Shown in pieces: positions 1-12,103 of a DNA stretch of 64,000 bases; the stretch's first letter is position 1; each line of letters begins with the position of its first letter. Under the pieces are notes generated by a model. It was given only the letters and a program-made list of their open reading frames with translations. It did no database searches and was not told the origin of the DNA. Position numbers and translations under genes: made by a program. The DNA is from Termitomyces sp. T153 (Eukaryota; Basidiomycota; Agaricomycetes; Agaricales; Lyophyllaceae): NCBI GenBank assembly GCA_018296165.2, contig JACKQL020000076.1, positions 62,001 to 126,000 of the forward strand, read 5' to 3'.

Positions 1-714
1 TTCTCCGGTAGTCAGTATATAAGCCGTCGAGTAGCTCTTCATACTCTAGTCTTGATATTGCTTAACATTACCTATGGTCTGATTGTTTCCTTTTTGTGTT
101 TCGTGTTTTGTTCTCCTTACTCTCAGTCTCCCGGTCTTATCTCAGTCTCCTGGTCTTATCTCAGTCTCCCGGTCTTGTCTTGTCTCCATTCCGTTATCGT
201 TCTTGTTATTGTTTCGTACCTCCACTCGAATCTACTCTTGTTCCATATCATTTCATCTGACGCTGTCTCGGTGACTCCGTCCAACCGTTGTGCCCAAGTC
301 TTCATCAACCTTAACAACCTTATGAACTCTGCAGTTACGATTACGAACCCCGACACTCCTTCACCAGGTCCAAACCTTGCTCTTCACTTGGTCCTGGACT
401 CCATCAACTCCAAATGATCTCCCATCAAACCCCGGCTCCGCTCCCATTGATCACACAGCTGCCTACTCCTTTGCTTCCGCGAATCTCCCATACGGTCTTC
501 TGCCTGAACCCTGCCAAGACCGTCTCGTTTCCTCGCAATCCGACTTCTCCGGACCTCCCCGGATCTGTCCAGTTCACATCCCACCAACTATCCACACAAG
601 CCATCAGTGCCTGGAACGTCTTTGAGTGTTCGGTTACCAGTGCAGGGGGATCACACCTGCCTAGTAAGGACTTGCCCAGTGCAGCTGAGCCCCCGAAGTC
701 AGCGGAACCTGACA
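1..714 (+). repeat. Element 1 left (5') LTR, partial
   Basis: Same sequence as the right LTR from about 5111 onward. It ends ACCTGACA at 714, followed by the internal leader TAATATCAAGACTC, which is also present in elements 3 and 6. A TATA-like box (TATATAAG) lies at 16-23. A 19-bp minisatellite with about 3 units lies at 121-180. The first roughly 450 bp of this LTR are outside the window. Confidence 0.9.
121..180 (+). repeat. 19-bp LTR minisatellite, about 3 units
   Basis: Repeats of CAGTCTCCCGGTCTTATCT lie just downstream of the LTR TATA box. The right LTR of the same element has about 4 units, so the array length changes between LTRs. Confidence 0.8.
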
Positions 715-746
715 TAATATCAAGACTCTACTTTACCCTGTCTGTG

Positions 747-860
747 ATGCCCACATTATCTCCGCACACAGGATCAAATAACTCCAATGTCTATGGTCTA
801 CCCATGCCTGGAGACCCTTATGATTCATATGGCCCTGCCCAATTTGCCGAGGCACATTGA
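747..860 (+). pseudogene. gag N-terminal remnant of element 1
   Basis: A 37-codon frame opens 33 bp after the LTR end at the same position as gag in elements 3 and 6. It shares the pattern ...NVYG.P.PGDPY...GP..., compared with DVYG...PDNPY...GPPADQY in element 6. It ends at a TGA, and nothing beyond resembles gag. It is a leftover gag start, probably retained because it overlaps leader or packaging sequence. The packaging role is inference. Confidence 0.6.
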
Positions 861-3317
861 GTCGCAGATCCGACACCAAACGTCCCCTCCACTCTGGTTA
901 CCTCCATACAACAGCTCCCCCACGGACACCCTCCCCAACTCCCACCCAACCTCCAACCCCTTGCGCAAACCGTCAAATCATCTCCCACCCCCACCCTCAC
1001 CCTCTCCGCCAAATCCGTTCCCTCGCACAAAGCTGACCCTGACATCATCCAAAGAACAGCATCCTAAAACCTGGCGACCATCCGACCAAGTGAGCAACAA
1101 ATGTCTCCGGCACCATGCCAACCCTCCGACAAACAATAACGCCAACCCGCCGCAAAACAGTCACCTATTGCGTGAGGATTGCCAACCCCAATGAGACCAC
1201 TGAGAACGCGCTTCTTCAAAGCCCGCCTGTGGATCTGCCGACCCACTAGCAACTCCGCAGACCGACGAATGCGACTAAACGCCGACAACATCACTGAACC
1301 CTACTATCGACCCCTGACCCTTACCCCGACCCCCCCCCTTTCCGAGGAACTAAACCCTCCGACAACTAGCCCTGAAACCACCAAAATCAAGCTTGACCCA
1401 ACAACCCCAACCACAGAACAAGAACCTCAGACCTAGGCTATGCTCCAACCCCAGGACCTGCTTCCGGACCTCGGTCGATTTGGCCGTCACCTCCGCCCAA
1501 GAAATGAAGGGGCCCCGACACCTCCGACCTGACCCCGACAACCCTGGAACAAGACCAAGACATCCCCGAGCCTCTAGACGTTAATAAGGAGAACCACGGC
1601 ACCCCACTCCCGACAAGGGACAACTCCGGACCACACCGCTATTTCACCATCCTCCCCCACACAATCCGGAGCCCCTGACAATGAGGACCCTGGACGCCAA
1701 AACCCCCCCGCATGCCACCCCCGAGCCTAAACTCCACCACCAGACTCCGCCACCTCCCACGAAGGAATCCCCAGCATAGGAGCCACCCCGAACTAACTAT
1801 AGGAAAAAGGACCCTATACGAAGTAGTTCCCTAAGTACTCTAAATTCACTGACATGTTCATATAAGGGAGGGAGAAGCCCCACCATCACCCAGAAAATGA
1901 CAATCGGCCGATTAAGCGACCTGACGACCCAAAGGGCACATGCTCCGATATCCTCAAAGGACCTCCCCCACCTGGCTCAACGACCCAAACAACCCCACGC
2001 CAGCCCAAAACTGCCTGACCCAGACCCCCTCCGGACCCTTCAACACAGCTCTGGACTCTGGCAACACAACTCCAGGGCCTCTGCTCCGACCATGACATTT
2101 GATCAAGAGAACTCACGGCGCCAGCCCAACAATGATGCCCTGGTAGCCCCAACTCCGTGACATAAATCACCACCCGCTCCGAATCCCGCCCCTACGCTGG
2201 AATATGTCCGTCGAACAGAGACCACATCATCGGAGCATCCAGAAAAGCGAGTGGTGCCTCTCCCCACTGCCACCCCCACACTTGCAACAATCTCCGGGCC
2301 ACTCCGGAACACAAATGAAGAGTTGCCTCGACCCTGCTGCGACTCCCAGGGAGCCCTACTCCAGTGCCTCCCCGCGACCGACCTCCCCGCCACCCCAACA
2401 ACTGTGAACAACCAACAAACCCCCACTGAGTGACCCTTGTGTCGACTCCAGGACCACCCACTTCTTCCCCAATGAAGGAACCACCGACCCCCAGACCTCC
2501 GAACTTGAGGAAGTATCAGAAATACGTAAGACTCCTCTGTCCGTCTCAGGACTTACCTTTGGTCAGGAAAGCAATGTCACGTAGATGATCCGGGACCTCA
2601 AATTACGGCCCCGGACCTCAAAGGAACTGGTCGGGACTGATCACCCCGCATCCTGCCCCCTTGGTCATCGACACTCTGGAGCACACCAAAGCACCACTCG
2701 AAACATGCCCGTCCACAGACGCAACACTCCGGAACACAACCCCGACCCGGACCAACTATGCCACAAGGACGAACCCCGCCCCACCGACCCCCACCAATGA
2801 AGAGGGCCCCGCCACCTTTGCCACCAGCGCCGACATAAGGGCCAGATCCCGGGAAGACCTCTGTCCCCCCCGCCAACCGCACGGCCAAGAAGACCAAAGC
2901 CCCGAACCGCTGGATACCCGTGAAAGATTCAAAGGTCCGCCCTCCAATACCAACACGGCGCATGTCCCCGCTGCAGACCAAAGTAAACCCCTACACCCCT
3001 GGTCAGAAATTCCAAGAATCAAACGCAATACAACACCCCAAAACACCACGGAACTCCACCAGAGAACTCCCACCACCCTTGCCAGACTCTGGGAGCCCGC
3101 CCTGCAATGCCCTGCCCCGTCCCAACAAACCCCAGGACTAGCCAGCACAGACGGCACTAGCGGGCGTAACCCCCGCCTCTGGATTCACTAGGGATTCAAC
3201 TCCCTCTCACACCCCTGGACCAAGAAGAGGGCATGTTCGCATACAAAAAAATTATATACAACAAGGCGAGGGAGGTGGCAAGTCCGAGAGCAACAAGAAA
3301 CGAGGCCCGCACCCATC
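861..3317. other. GC-rich non-coding interior of element 1
   Basis: This holds no recognisable gag or pol domain in six frames. The open frames seen are proline/threonine-rich on the + strand and glycine/valine/tryptophan-rich on the - strand, which is what a C-rich top strand gives without selection. Element 2 carries the same interior inverted at 16454-18884. The last about 200 bp before 3200 match the sequence that follows the chromodomain in element 3. Confidence 0.7.
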
Positions 3318-4447
3318 TCACTCCCTCCCCGGACCCCCCAGCAACCCAACCCCCAGGTCGACTTCCATCTGGGCCCGCACCACCGCTAAGACCTCTGCCA
3401 ACCCCGGCAACACCTCCCCTGTGTCAGCCGCCACCTCCCACCACAATCCCGGGGCCACCGCATTGCATCGCCGATGCCCCGCCAACAACCTCTCCAGTCG
3501 CACCATCCCCTGCTGCAACTCCGGAGGCTGGACTGCGGACCCCTGTGTCAACCCATCCTGAATCGACGCGAACGCCATGGAGGCACCGTCCAAGAGGACC
3601 CGATGCTCCCGCACCCAGCCTAAACCCAGAAAATGAACTGTCAGTAACAAACGGAGGAACGGGAGACAACTCACGAAGGATCCCCGCGCGCCCCAAAGCG
3701 GCCTCGTTGGCCAACCAGTCCTCCCTCTGCCTTGCCGCCTCCAGCTCCACCCACAGCGCATCCCCCTCCAGAGCTTGTCCCCACCCCTCCGCCTCCCCCA
3801 CGGGCTGCCCCTCCATCTGCGTCAGACGCTCCCACAAGCCCCGCACCTCTAACGCTCGCTCCGTCGCCACGTGCACCAAAGTGTTCCTCTCCCGCTCCAT
3901 CGCTTCTTTCCCGTCTGTGCCACATCATGATCCTCCCTCACCCATCAGAGCTCACCCTCCCATACTGCCAATGACGTCGTCAAAGCCTCCACCTGCTTGC
4001 AAAGAAAGACCTCCATGATCAAAGGAATTGGTGCGGGGGGACTCAATGACCGTTCTGAGGGGACGCCCGGGGTAGGAGAAAAAAGGGAAGACTCCAGAGG
4101 CCCCGCCAATGACTTGCGCCCATGCGGCCTCTTGCTGGGTCCCGCCCCCGAGGGCGGGGAGGCTCGACGCTTCCCCTGAACCACTGCCGAGGACGCCCCC
4201 TTCCCCTTCGGCAACGCGGGACAAAACTTGGTCCGTTTCAGAACCCCCGGAAAATCCACCACCACCACCACGGATGACTCTACAAAAGCCCCGTCAATCA
4301 TCCCGAAAAGACAAGTCAACACCACTTACAACTCCGGTCCCTGACACTAGCACGGCGCCGACGCTCAAACTCCTCCCCCCCACTGTCGTACACCACCACC
4401 TCGTCCAAATCAGCGGGAGGGACTACTGGAATGCTGGGGGAAGACAT
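3318..4447 (-). pseudogene. Antisense accessory gene of element 1 (damaged)
   Basis: The gene runs opposite to the element, between the pol-end remnant and the 3' LTR. The likely start is ATG at 4447 (MSSPSIPVVPPADLDE...), followed by an acidic/arginine-rich N-terminus, a KGK...QGKRRASPPSGAGPSKR basic segment, a predicted coiled coil (ERERNTLVHVATERALEVRG), and a C-terminal block EHRVLLDGAS. A 55-bp intron (3620-3674, GTGAGT...TTTAG with CTGAC branch) restores the frame between ILR and WVREHRVLLDG. One in-frame TGA follows EGEL near 3945, and the first splice (GTAAGT) leaves an implausibly short gap. Compared with element 3 it lacks the Cys-rich segment. Function is unknown. No transposase or polymerase motif is seen. 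Confidence 0.65.
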
Positions 4448-4659
4448 GACGAAATTTGAGAAATTCTGGGGTACGTCCAAAGCTTTTAATTGATTGAGGA
4501 GAACCCTGACAAAGCGGCGGCCACGCTTTGACTTTGTCTCCCACGCCGCTATCACTCGCTGTGGATTGATCAATATTGCTCAGCTTTGACTCCCACGCCC
4601 CGCCGATCCCCGTCCTGCCCCCCATGTCTCGAAGGGTCTCAACGCTGAAGGGGGGGTGA

Positions 4660-5844
4660 TGTCACGACCTGTCCCCTGAACCCCCGCACATCGTCCATCA
4701 ACCCCCCAAACCCCCAAAAAAACCCCCGACGCTCCACCGAACTTCCACCCATGCCCCACAGCTATTTCGGCTAACTCTGACGCCTTCCTGGCTAACTCCG
4801 ATGCCTCCCCGGCTAACTCCAATGGCCCCCTGGCCAACTTCGGTGCCTTCCCCGCAGCCACTGACACTTACCCTGGATCTCCCGAACCCCGAAAACCACC
4901 CCCACTGTTCCTGATCTTTGCCACCCATCATCAACTCAACACCCTGGTCCCTCCGACCTATTCCAGAGTATCATGACAACCTTGGGGCGACCTGCGTTCC
5001 CCAATGATCCCATCAACGTATCAGTGCGGCCCAATCCTCAATTGCAACCGACACCCGCCCACTCCGTTGAGCTCCGCCAAGCCCCGCTGCCGCAGCCGAT
5101 GTACCCCAAAGTTCTCTGGTAGTCAGTATATAAGCCGTCGAGTAGCTCTTCGTACTCTAGTCTTGATATTGCTTAACGTTACCTATGGTCTGATTGTTTC
5201 CTTTTTGTGTTTTGTGTTTTGTTCTCCTTACTCTCAGTCTCCCGGTCTTATCTCAGTCTCCCAGTCTTATCTCAGTCTCCCGGTCTTATCTCAGTCTCCC
5301 GGTCCTGTCCTGTCTCCATTTTGCTATTATTCTCGTTATTGTCTCGTATCTCCACTTGAATCTACTCTTGTTCCATATCATCTCATCTGACGCTGTCTTG
5401 GTGACTCCGTCCAACTGTTGTGCCCAAGTCTTCATCAACCTTAACAACCTCACGAACTCCGCGATTACAATTACAAACCCCGACACTCCTTTACCAGGTC
5501 CGAACCTCACTCTTTGCTCGGTCCTGGACTCCATCAACTCCAAATAATCTCCCATCAAACCCCGGCTCCGTTCCCATTGATCACCCAGCTGCCTACTCCT
5601 TTGCTTCCGCGAATCTCCCATACAGTCTTCTGCCTGAACCCCACCAAGACCGTCTCGTTTCCTCACAATCCGACTTCTCCGGACCTCCCCGGATCTGTCC
5701 AGTTCACATCCCACCAACTATCCGCACAAGCCATCAGTGCCTGGAATGTCTTCGAGTGTTCAGTTACTAGTGCAGGGGGATCATGCCCACCTAGTAAGGA
5801 CTCGCCCAGTGCAGCTGAGCCCCCAAGGTCAGTGGAACCTGACA
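4660..5844 (+). repeat. Element 1 right (3') LTR
   Basis: It starts TGTCACGACC directly after the polypurine tract GAAGGGGGGGTGA (4647-4659) and ends ACCTGACA at 5844, giving 1185 bp. It contains four 21-bp GGCTAACTC... units (about 4769-4855), a TATATAAG box at 5127-5134, and about four units of the 19-bp minisatellite at 5232-5310. The sequence after 5844 is the integrase of another element. Confidence 0.92.
5127..5134 (+). promoter_or_regulatory. TATA-like box of LTR promoter
   Basis: TATATAAG lies in the motif GTAGTCAGTATATAAG, which is conserved in every LTR of this family in the window (16-23, 12581-12588, 29920-29927, 41229-41236, and inverted at 14557-14564 and 19741-19748). Conservation across diverged LTRs supports a core-promoter role. 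Confidence 0.65.
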
Positions 5845-6504
5845 CTCTCCAGGATGGGATCTTGACCTTCCAGAATTGTATCTATGTGCCCAACATTCTG
5901 GAGCTCTGTTGGAAGATTGTAGAGCAACACCACAACTCCTGCATTGCAGAGCACTCTGGACAATGGAAAACATTGGAGCTAGTATTGCAGAACTACTGGT
6001 GGCTCCAGATGTCCCAGTATATTGGCTCCTACACTAGTATATGCAATCTCTGTTTCTGGACCAAGCCCCAGTGCTGCCTCTTTCCAGACAGCTATACCTG
6101 CTGTCCATGCTCATAGAATGATAGAGCATTGCCTCTATGGACTTCATTGTAGAGCTCCACAATGCCCATGGTTACAATGCAATCATGGTGGTGGTGGACC
6201 TATATGGCAAGCAAGTGCACTTTGTTCTGACCCACACCCCCTGCTCTACTATGGGTGCTGCAAACCTGTACCAGAGGAATGTCTGGAAGCTCCACAGCCT
6301 CTCTGATGCCTATGTCTCTGACTGGGGACCACAATTTGTGGCAGACTTCACCAGGGAGCTCTACTGACTACTTGGCATGAAGCTTCACACCTCCACTGCC
6401 TATTATTCACAGTCCAACAGCCAGACCAAATGTGTAAATCAGGAGTTGGACCAGTACCTCCACCTTTTCTACAACAAGTGCCAGGATGACTGGGATGAAC
6501 TCCT
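5845..6504 (+). pseudogene. Element 5 integrase, 5' piece (zinc-binding and catalytic core)
   Basis: Starting at the first base after the element 1 LTR, the + strand encodes a retroviral-type integrase. The HHCC zinc finger reads IVEQHHNS...EHSGQWKTLELV...YWW..M...I..YTSICNLC. The core follows with MDFIVELHNAHGYN, VVVDLYGKQ and VSDWGPQFVADF, then NSQTKCVNQELDQYL. The frame has stops and shifts. It breaks at ...WDELL (6504), where element 4 is inserted, and resumes at 31043 with PDAKFQYNN. No CpG remains in most of it. The 5' part of element 5 lies left of the window, beyond element 1. Confidence 0.85.
6500..6504. repeat. Target-site duplication CTCCT, left copy (element 4)
   Basis: CTCCT immediately precedes TGTAAGG..., the outer end of the element 4 LTR. 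The same five bases follow the other LTR at 31038-31042. Removing element 4 plus one copy restores the element 5 reading frame (DELL-PDAKF). Confidence 0.9.
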
Positions 6505-6874
6505 TGTAAGGGCAACCTTGGGGGCAGCAGATTGGAGTCATGCAACTAGCAGAGAGGAATCCAAAGTATATTAGTGGGGTAGACAATGATACAATTCAGT
6601 AACTAATCACCTAGCAGAGGGGAATCTGAAGAAAACAAGTCTAAGGATCCCTGCTGCTTGGCGTGGCACATTAGCAGGCAGTGGAGGTGTGGGAACTACT
6701 GTACAAGTGACCAGAGTTACTTCTAACCCTAGGGCAATGGTTGCTGAGGTAATACAGAGAACTCTGGAGTTCTCTGGAGACCTCCAGGGTTCTGAAAAGA
6801 GCCCTGGAGATGTCAAACAAGCTGTGAAGGTGCTAGAACCAGTCACAGAGGTTGGAAATGGAAGTCCCCTGACA
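6505..6874 (-). repeat. Element 4 3' LTR
   Basis: A 370-bp LTR, read on the - strand from TGTCAGGGGACTTCC to GCCCTTACA. On the - strand it is preceded by a purine tract (CTAGAGGGGGAGTAA, at 6875-6889). It matches the LTRs at 30668-31037 (same orientation) and 31823-32191 (opposite). Confidence 0.92.
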
Positions 6875-6984
6875 TTACTCCCCCTCTAGCATGTGGTGTC
6901 TCAATGCATGGGGTAGAAGAAGTCCCTGATTGCTCAGTCTGCTGGTGAGATAGGGTAGATTCCTCATATGGTGTGTGGGGCATC

Positions 6985-7330
6985 TAGATGTCTCCAGTGG
7001 AACTCCTTGACAAGTCTGGGGGCATGTACATTCTTCCATGGCTCCCAGGAGATATCCTTGATTCCATAGCCTTTCCACTTCACCTTGTACTGTAGTTATC
7101 TCCAGAATAAACAGCTATCCAGGATTTCCTCCACTTCATACTCCTTGTTGTTGTTGACCATCACAGGGGGTGGTGGAGGTGGTGGATGTTGCTCTGGGAT
7201 AGGATCCTTAGGGGCCAGGGTTAGTTTGACCACATTGAACACTAGATGAAGCTGGCACATCCCCATGAGGAGTTGGAGTAGATAGGCTAGGGGTTCCACC
7301 TGTTGTTCCACTGTAAACAGCCCTAATTAG
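6985..7330 (-). pseudogene. Element 4 integrase C-terminus with chromodomain
   Basis: The - strand reads KLTLAPKDPIPEQ, a proline run, then EYEVEEILDS...LQYKVKWKGYGI.DISWEP.KN. The latter is a chromodomain with its conserved aromatic/W-K-G-Y core. Chromodomains at the integrase C-terminus define chromoviruses and steer integration to histone-marked chromatin in studied relatives. Stops interrupt the frame. Confidence 0.85.
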
Positions 7331-8290
7331 CAGTGTGACAGCTCTTTTGAAACTTGGGTAGTTATAATGTTAGAGGCATCCAGGTAGACTCAATCTCTGG
7401 GCTGATATCTGCACTCTGGAGTCCTCCCACAGTTGTAGTATTGTGCCATGTCATCTTTTACTTTTGCCAGCACAGCTCAGGCCTCCTCCTATGACCTTTT
7501 TATCCAGTCCACAAATTTGTTTACTGCCTCATTCTCCAAGGGTCAGGCCCAGAGTTCAAAATCCATGCATGGGTGCCATCCAGTGTCAAGGAAGAATGGG
7601 GAAAACTGGGTGGATGCGTGAACATAGTTGTTGTACTGGAATTTAGCATTGGAGAGGAGTTTGTCCCAGTCATCTTGGCACTCATTGCAGAAGAGGTAGA
7701 GATACTGTTCTAGCTCCTGGTTTACATACTCTGTTTAGCCATCAGACTGTTGGTGGTAGGCAGTGGTGGTGTGGAGCTTTACTCCAAGCAGTTGGTAGAG
7801 CTCCTGGGTGAACTCTGCCACAAATTGTGGTTTCTAATCTGAGAGATAGGCATCAGAGAGGCCATGGAGCTTCCAGATGTTCCTTTGGTACAGGTTTATG
7901 GCACCCATGGCAGAGCAGGTGGTATGAGTCTGAATGAAGTGTGCTCTCTTGCCATACAGGTCCACCACTACTATGATCACATTGTAACTGTGGGCATTGG
8001 GGAGCTCTACAATGAAGTCTATGGATGCTACACTCCACTGTTCCATAGGCACTGGTAGCAGGTGTAACTGTCCATAGGGGAGTTGGCACTGGGGCTTGGT
8101 CTGGAGGCAGAGATCACAGGTACTAGTATATGACCCAATGTACCAGGACATCTGGGGCCACCAGTAGTTTCACAATACTAACTCCAGTGTCTTCCACCAC
8201 CCAGGGTGCCCTGCAATGTGGGAGTCATGGTGTTGCTCCACAATTGTCCAATGGAGCTCTGGAATGTTGGGGATATAGATATGGTCTTGG
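7331..8290 (-). pseudogene. Element 4 integrase
   Basis: An HHCC zinc finger (about 8110-8270, ending YTSTCDLCLQTKPQC) is followed by the catalytic core: IDFIVELPNAHSYN, VVVDLYGKRAHF, then LSDAYLSD*KPQFVAEF, with a stop (TAG) where Trp/Arg is expected. After this come NQELEQYLYLFCNECQDDWDKLL and the connector to the chromodomain. It is homologous to the element 5 integrase at 5845-6504. Confidence 0.85.
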
Positions 8291-8629
8291 AAGGTCAGAA
8301 TTCCATTTCAGAGGGCCCATTCATCAGCATGGACTGCCTTAACACTAATAGTATGCCCTGACTTCAGCATCCAAGTGGCCTATGCCACAAGCTCCTCCTA
8401 TTGACTGTCCCTATAACCCTGTCATATGTCCCAGAGAATGTCTGCCTCTGCTCTGTTGATGACAAGGCCCTCCATAGCTTGGATCACAAACAATTCAGGG
8501 CAGAGGAGCATGATGTTACTGTTATTTCCTTTCCCTGTTCCATAGTCCACCCTTCAAGACAGAGCATCTGGTATCCCCATGCTCCAGTTAAGCTTGTGGT
8601 GCAAGGAGAAGTCAAAGTTGGCAAGGTAG

Positions 8630-9000
8630 AGGGACTATTGGGCCTGCCAGCAATTGAGCTTCTTGGCTGTCTGAAAGTATTCAAGGTTCTTTTGATCTGT
8701 CCAGACCTTGAATCTGTTCTGCACACCTTCCAGGAAGTGCTGCCACTCCTCAAACAACTGGATGATGGCCAGCATCTCCTTGTTGTGGATCTCATAGTTC
8801 CATTCCACTGCATTCAGGCTTTTGGAGTAAAAGGCCACTGAATGCCACTTCCCATCCTCTAGAGATTGCTGTGAGAGTACCACCCCAGTGGCAAAGTCAG
8901 AGCTATCAGCCTCTATGCAGAAGGGAGAGTTGTTGTCCAGGAATAAAAGAACAGGCCCAGAGGTCACAGTGTGCTTGAGAGTGTCAAAGGCCATCTGCTC
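8630..9000 (-). pseudogene. Element 4 RNase H domain
   Basis: The - strand encodes FCIEADSSDFATGVVLSQ (catalytic D in EADSSD), HSVAFYSKSLNAVEWNYEIHNKEMLAII and VWTDQKNLEYF. These are the Gypsy-type RNase H blocks in order. The frame is open for about 119 codons. Confidence 0.88.
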
Positions 9001-9029
9001 CAGAGGTCCCCAGCTCTATGTAACATCCT

Positions 9030-9850
9030 TTCATATGAGGTTAAACAGTGGGCAAGTGTGGTGTGAGAAGTCCTGGATGAATCTCTGGTAGAAGTTTGCA
9101 AAACCAAGGAATGCCTGTACCTCCTTCCTGTTTTGGGGCTCCAGCCACTCCACTACACCTGCTACCTTCACTGGGTCCATCTCCACTGCTCTGTGGGAGA
9201 TGATCAGGCCAAGGTACTCAATCTGGGTTTGTTCAAACTTGCACTTTTCCAGAGCTGGTGCTGGTGGAGGCATTATAAAACAAGACAGGTGATCTGATAG
9301 TGTTCCTCCAGCATTTTGGTGTAGATGAGAATGTCATCAAGGTATATGCACACTACACCCTCTGCAATGAGGTCTCAGAAAATGTCATTCATCATGGTCT
9401 GAAAGGTGGCCAGGCTGTTAGTGAGACTGAAGAACATGACAAGCAGCTCAAACAATCCCTGGTTGGTCTGGAAGGCCACCTTACACTTGTCTCCTTCCTA
9501 AATGTGCACATCATTGTAACTCCACTGGATGTCCAGTTTAGTGAAGTATTGTGTGCTCCAGATGTTCTTGATGAGCTCAGAAATGAGGGGGAGGGAGTAA
9601 CAGTTCTTTGCTGTCATGGCATTGAGTACCTGGTAGTCCTATACTAGTTGGAGGGAGCCATCCTTCTCCTTGATGAAGAAGACTGGAGAAGCTATTGGGG
9701 ACTTGGATAGACAAATATAACTAGAGTCCAAGTTCTTCTGTAGAAATGCATTAAGCTTGTCCTGCTCCCTGGGCACAAGGGGATAGACCTTACAGCTGGA
9801 GGGTGCAGAGTCAGGCAGAGTCAGGCAGCAGTTTGATGGCATGGTCCCAC
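9030..9850 (-). pseudogene. Element 4 reverse transcriptase
   Basis: The blocks on the - strand in order are [54 protein letters not shown], the catalytic IYLDDILIYT (YLDD at about 9332-9343, intact), and IEYLGLIIS...MDPVKVAGV..W with FLGFANFYQRFI. Several stops and frame breaks lie between blocks. This is the middle of the element 4 polyprotein, between protease and RNase H. Confidence 0.88.
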
Positions 9851-10475
9851 CTCTTGCACTCTGGAAGCAAGTTGAAGGAGGCTTTGAAGAACACATCTTT
9901 AAACACATGCAGGTAGGGAGGTACCATGTCCTGGAACTCTTGAGGTGCAGCATTGGCAGCAAAGGCCTGGGCCAGCCTCTGGAATGTAGTCTGGCTGGCT
10001 CTGATCTCTGCAATGGAGGGCAGTGGGTGGACAGTAGTAATATAGATTTGATCCCCCACCTCTATTGCTTTGTTTGGGAGCTCTGGTTCACATATACCAC
10101 CAAACTCCTCTCCATGCTTCTCCTTCAGGGCTCTGCCATTGCTCCAGTTGTTCTTATAGAGGGCCTCTCTATGAGGGAACACCAGAGGTGGGGGGTCTAG
10201 GAGGTCTAGGTTGGCAAAGGGGAGAGGGCCAGCATAACATGGTTGGATGGCTGTATGCTTTCAGACTTGTGTCTGATGCTCCACTCTGTCCTCCATAGCA
10301 CAGGTGGAGCACTTTCTGGGGCATTTACTCATGGTCACCTCTCCTTTGGTCCAATTGACCTCAGAATTATGCTCTCAGAGCTATGTGAACCCAAGGATCA
10401 TGTCTTGCCTTCCCAAGTTAATAATAGTGAATATGGTGCACTCTGTATGATTCCAATAGCGGAGAACCAGGTTGA

Positions 10476-10730
10476 CTACAGAGCTAATTGTGCCTTGGGC
10501 ATTTTGTCAATGTTGTAAACAGGAATGGGCTTGGGAAGGGGCTGCATGGTCAGGCCATGACATTTAATGAACTCCAAGTACAGGAAGAGTCCTGTTGCTC
10601 CACTGTCCAGAAGAGCTGTGACTCCACAGTTTTGCCGGGTGTCCATTGTCTTGATCTCCACATCAAGGCACAAGGAATGGGCTGATGAGCCAGAGACCAT
10701 CATGTACTGTTGGAGCATTTGGCATGCCCA
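10476..10730 (-). pseudogene. Element 4 aspartic protease
   Basis: The - strand frame contains VTALLDSGATGLFL, the retroviral-type aspartic protease active site (D-S-G-A). It sits between the gag zinc knuckle and the reverse transcriptase, as expected. Confidence 0.8.
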
Positions 10731-10929
10731 AGCAGGGCCATGCCATTGGACATTTGGAGGTATTGGAGAGCTTGGCAGAGGCTCTAGAGTTAGTGTTTGT
10801 ACATCTGGAAGGGGGCTTCAAGGTTCTTCTGTCTTAGAATGAAGGGCATCAGAAAAGGCATTTTCATTTTCTATTGACAGACAAGAGAACCTGTTAGCAC
10901 CTAGCAATGGAGGCATACACCTCATCTGT

Positions 10930-12103
10930 TGCTCAACTAAAAATCCTCCTCCCACTCCAGAGGTGAGGTGCACACACTGGCTTCCTCTGGAGTCAACTCT
11001 GGTGTGGGCTTATCCAGCAATGGAGCTCCAGTGGCATCTTTTGCAGCCAAGAGCTGCAGGAGAAGTTCCTCCTGCTTAACTGTGGAGAGGTAGCATACCT
11101 CCAGGCCCAGGGGACAGTGCCATGCAAAGTGCTCAGGCTTCTTGCATCTCTGGCACAATAGCAGGGCAGTGCAGAGTTGTCAGGCTGCATCCACATCTAT
11201 GGGAATTCCTGATGGTAGGAAACGTGCTGTAGGGGTGGCTAGAGTGAGGGCCAGCACTGGGTGAGTAGGCACAGAGTGGTGGAGGTTGCTGACTGGAGCA
11301 GAGTACAGTATAGAATGGGGGTAGCAGAGCTCCCTCCATATCTCCATGAGTTGCTATTGGTCTTGGGCCACCTCATACCATGATGCAATCTTTTCATCAT
11401 TGGGGTGACCCTCTGCCAGGTTGTCAATGCATTCCACCAAGGTGGGATACAAGCCATTCCGGAAGGTGAGGCATAGTTGGAGGCTGTTGGAGTAGGCAGC
11501 CTGTTCGACCAGAGCTTGGAATGAGTCAATGTACTCATCCAATGTATGCTTTCCTTGTCCATACTGCTCCCTGTTCCACAGCATCAGTGCCACTGTCTTG
11601 GTGGGGTCTAATGGGAAAAACTCTATATAAAAGTCCTTCTCAAAGGTGGCCTAGTCTAGGAAGCTCTCCACACCTCTGGGACAGTGGAAAACTTGCAGCA
11701 TGTAGGTGGAGGCATGTTCAGTCTTTATGTATGACAGCACTCAGGCTATTTTCAACAAATCAGAGTCAAAAGTGTCCCTGCTGAGGTGGATGTAGATGAG
11801 GCAGGACTGTAGAAATTGCTCCCCACTAGATCGGGCACCATTGTATGCATCTGGCAGTGCTGGATGAGGGATTCATGGCTGTAGGATTACCAGAGCCACT
11901 GAGGTAGGTGCTGTGGCAGGCGGAGCTGGTTCCACTACCACAGGAGGAGTGGAGTTAGGGCTTAGGCATTTTAGCAGTGCCTAGAGAGATTGGGAGATGA
12001 TAAGATTTATTGTCTAACAGAGGGTAGAGAGTTTGGTTGTATAGTGGGTGAGAGATGATTGCATTATTTGCACCTGGGTCTCCAGGTGGAGCAGGCAAGT
12101 CCA
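10930..12103 (-). pseudogene. Element 4 gag with zinc knuckle
   Basis: The - strand frames carry capsid-like sequence (QYGQGKHTLDEYIDSFQALVEQA...LTFRNGLYPTLVECI). Downstream is one CCHC zinc knuckle, CQRCKKPEHFAWHC (C-X2-C-X4-H-X4-C, about 11114-11155). The N-terminus is cut at 12103 by element 3 and resumes at 30525-30561. Multiple stops are present. Confidence 0.85.

Larger units (their letters stand above)
1..5844 (+). mobile_element. Element 1: non-autonomous Ty3/Gypsy-type LTR element (LARD-like), left end cut by window
   Basis: Two direct LTR copies (1-714 partial and 4660-5844) bound a GC-rich internal region of about 3.9 kb. No protease, reverse transcriptase, RNase H or integrase is found in any frame. 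The LTR ends read TG...CA, and a polypurine tract (GAAGGGGGGG) lies just before the right LTR. The internal part keeps a short gag N-terminus (747-860) and a long antisense gene (3318-4447). The stretch near 3140-3200 resembles the sequence just after the chromodomain of element 3, so a gag-pol deletion from that family is the simplest origin. CpG is abundant, unlike elements 3-5, which suggests a young copy. The right flank is the integrase gene of element 5. The left TSD is outside the window. Confidence 0.85.

Noticed and set aside
3233..4018. 261-codon proline-rich open frame on the + strand
   Set aside because: It is the complement of the antisense accessory gene. Its Pro/Ser/Thr composition is what the opposite strand of that coding sequence gives.
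8401..8841. 146-codon + strand frame (and similar ones at 9300-9647, 10243-10518)
   Set aside because: Mirror frames of the element 4 pol and gag genes on the - strand.
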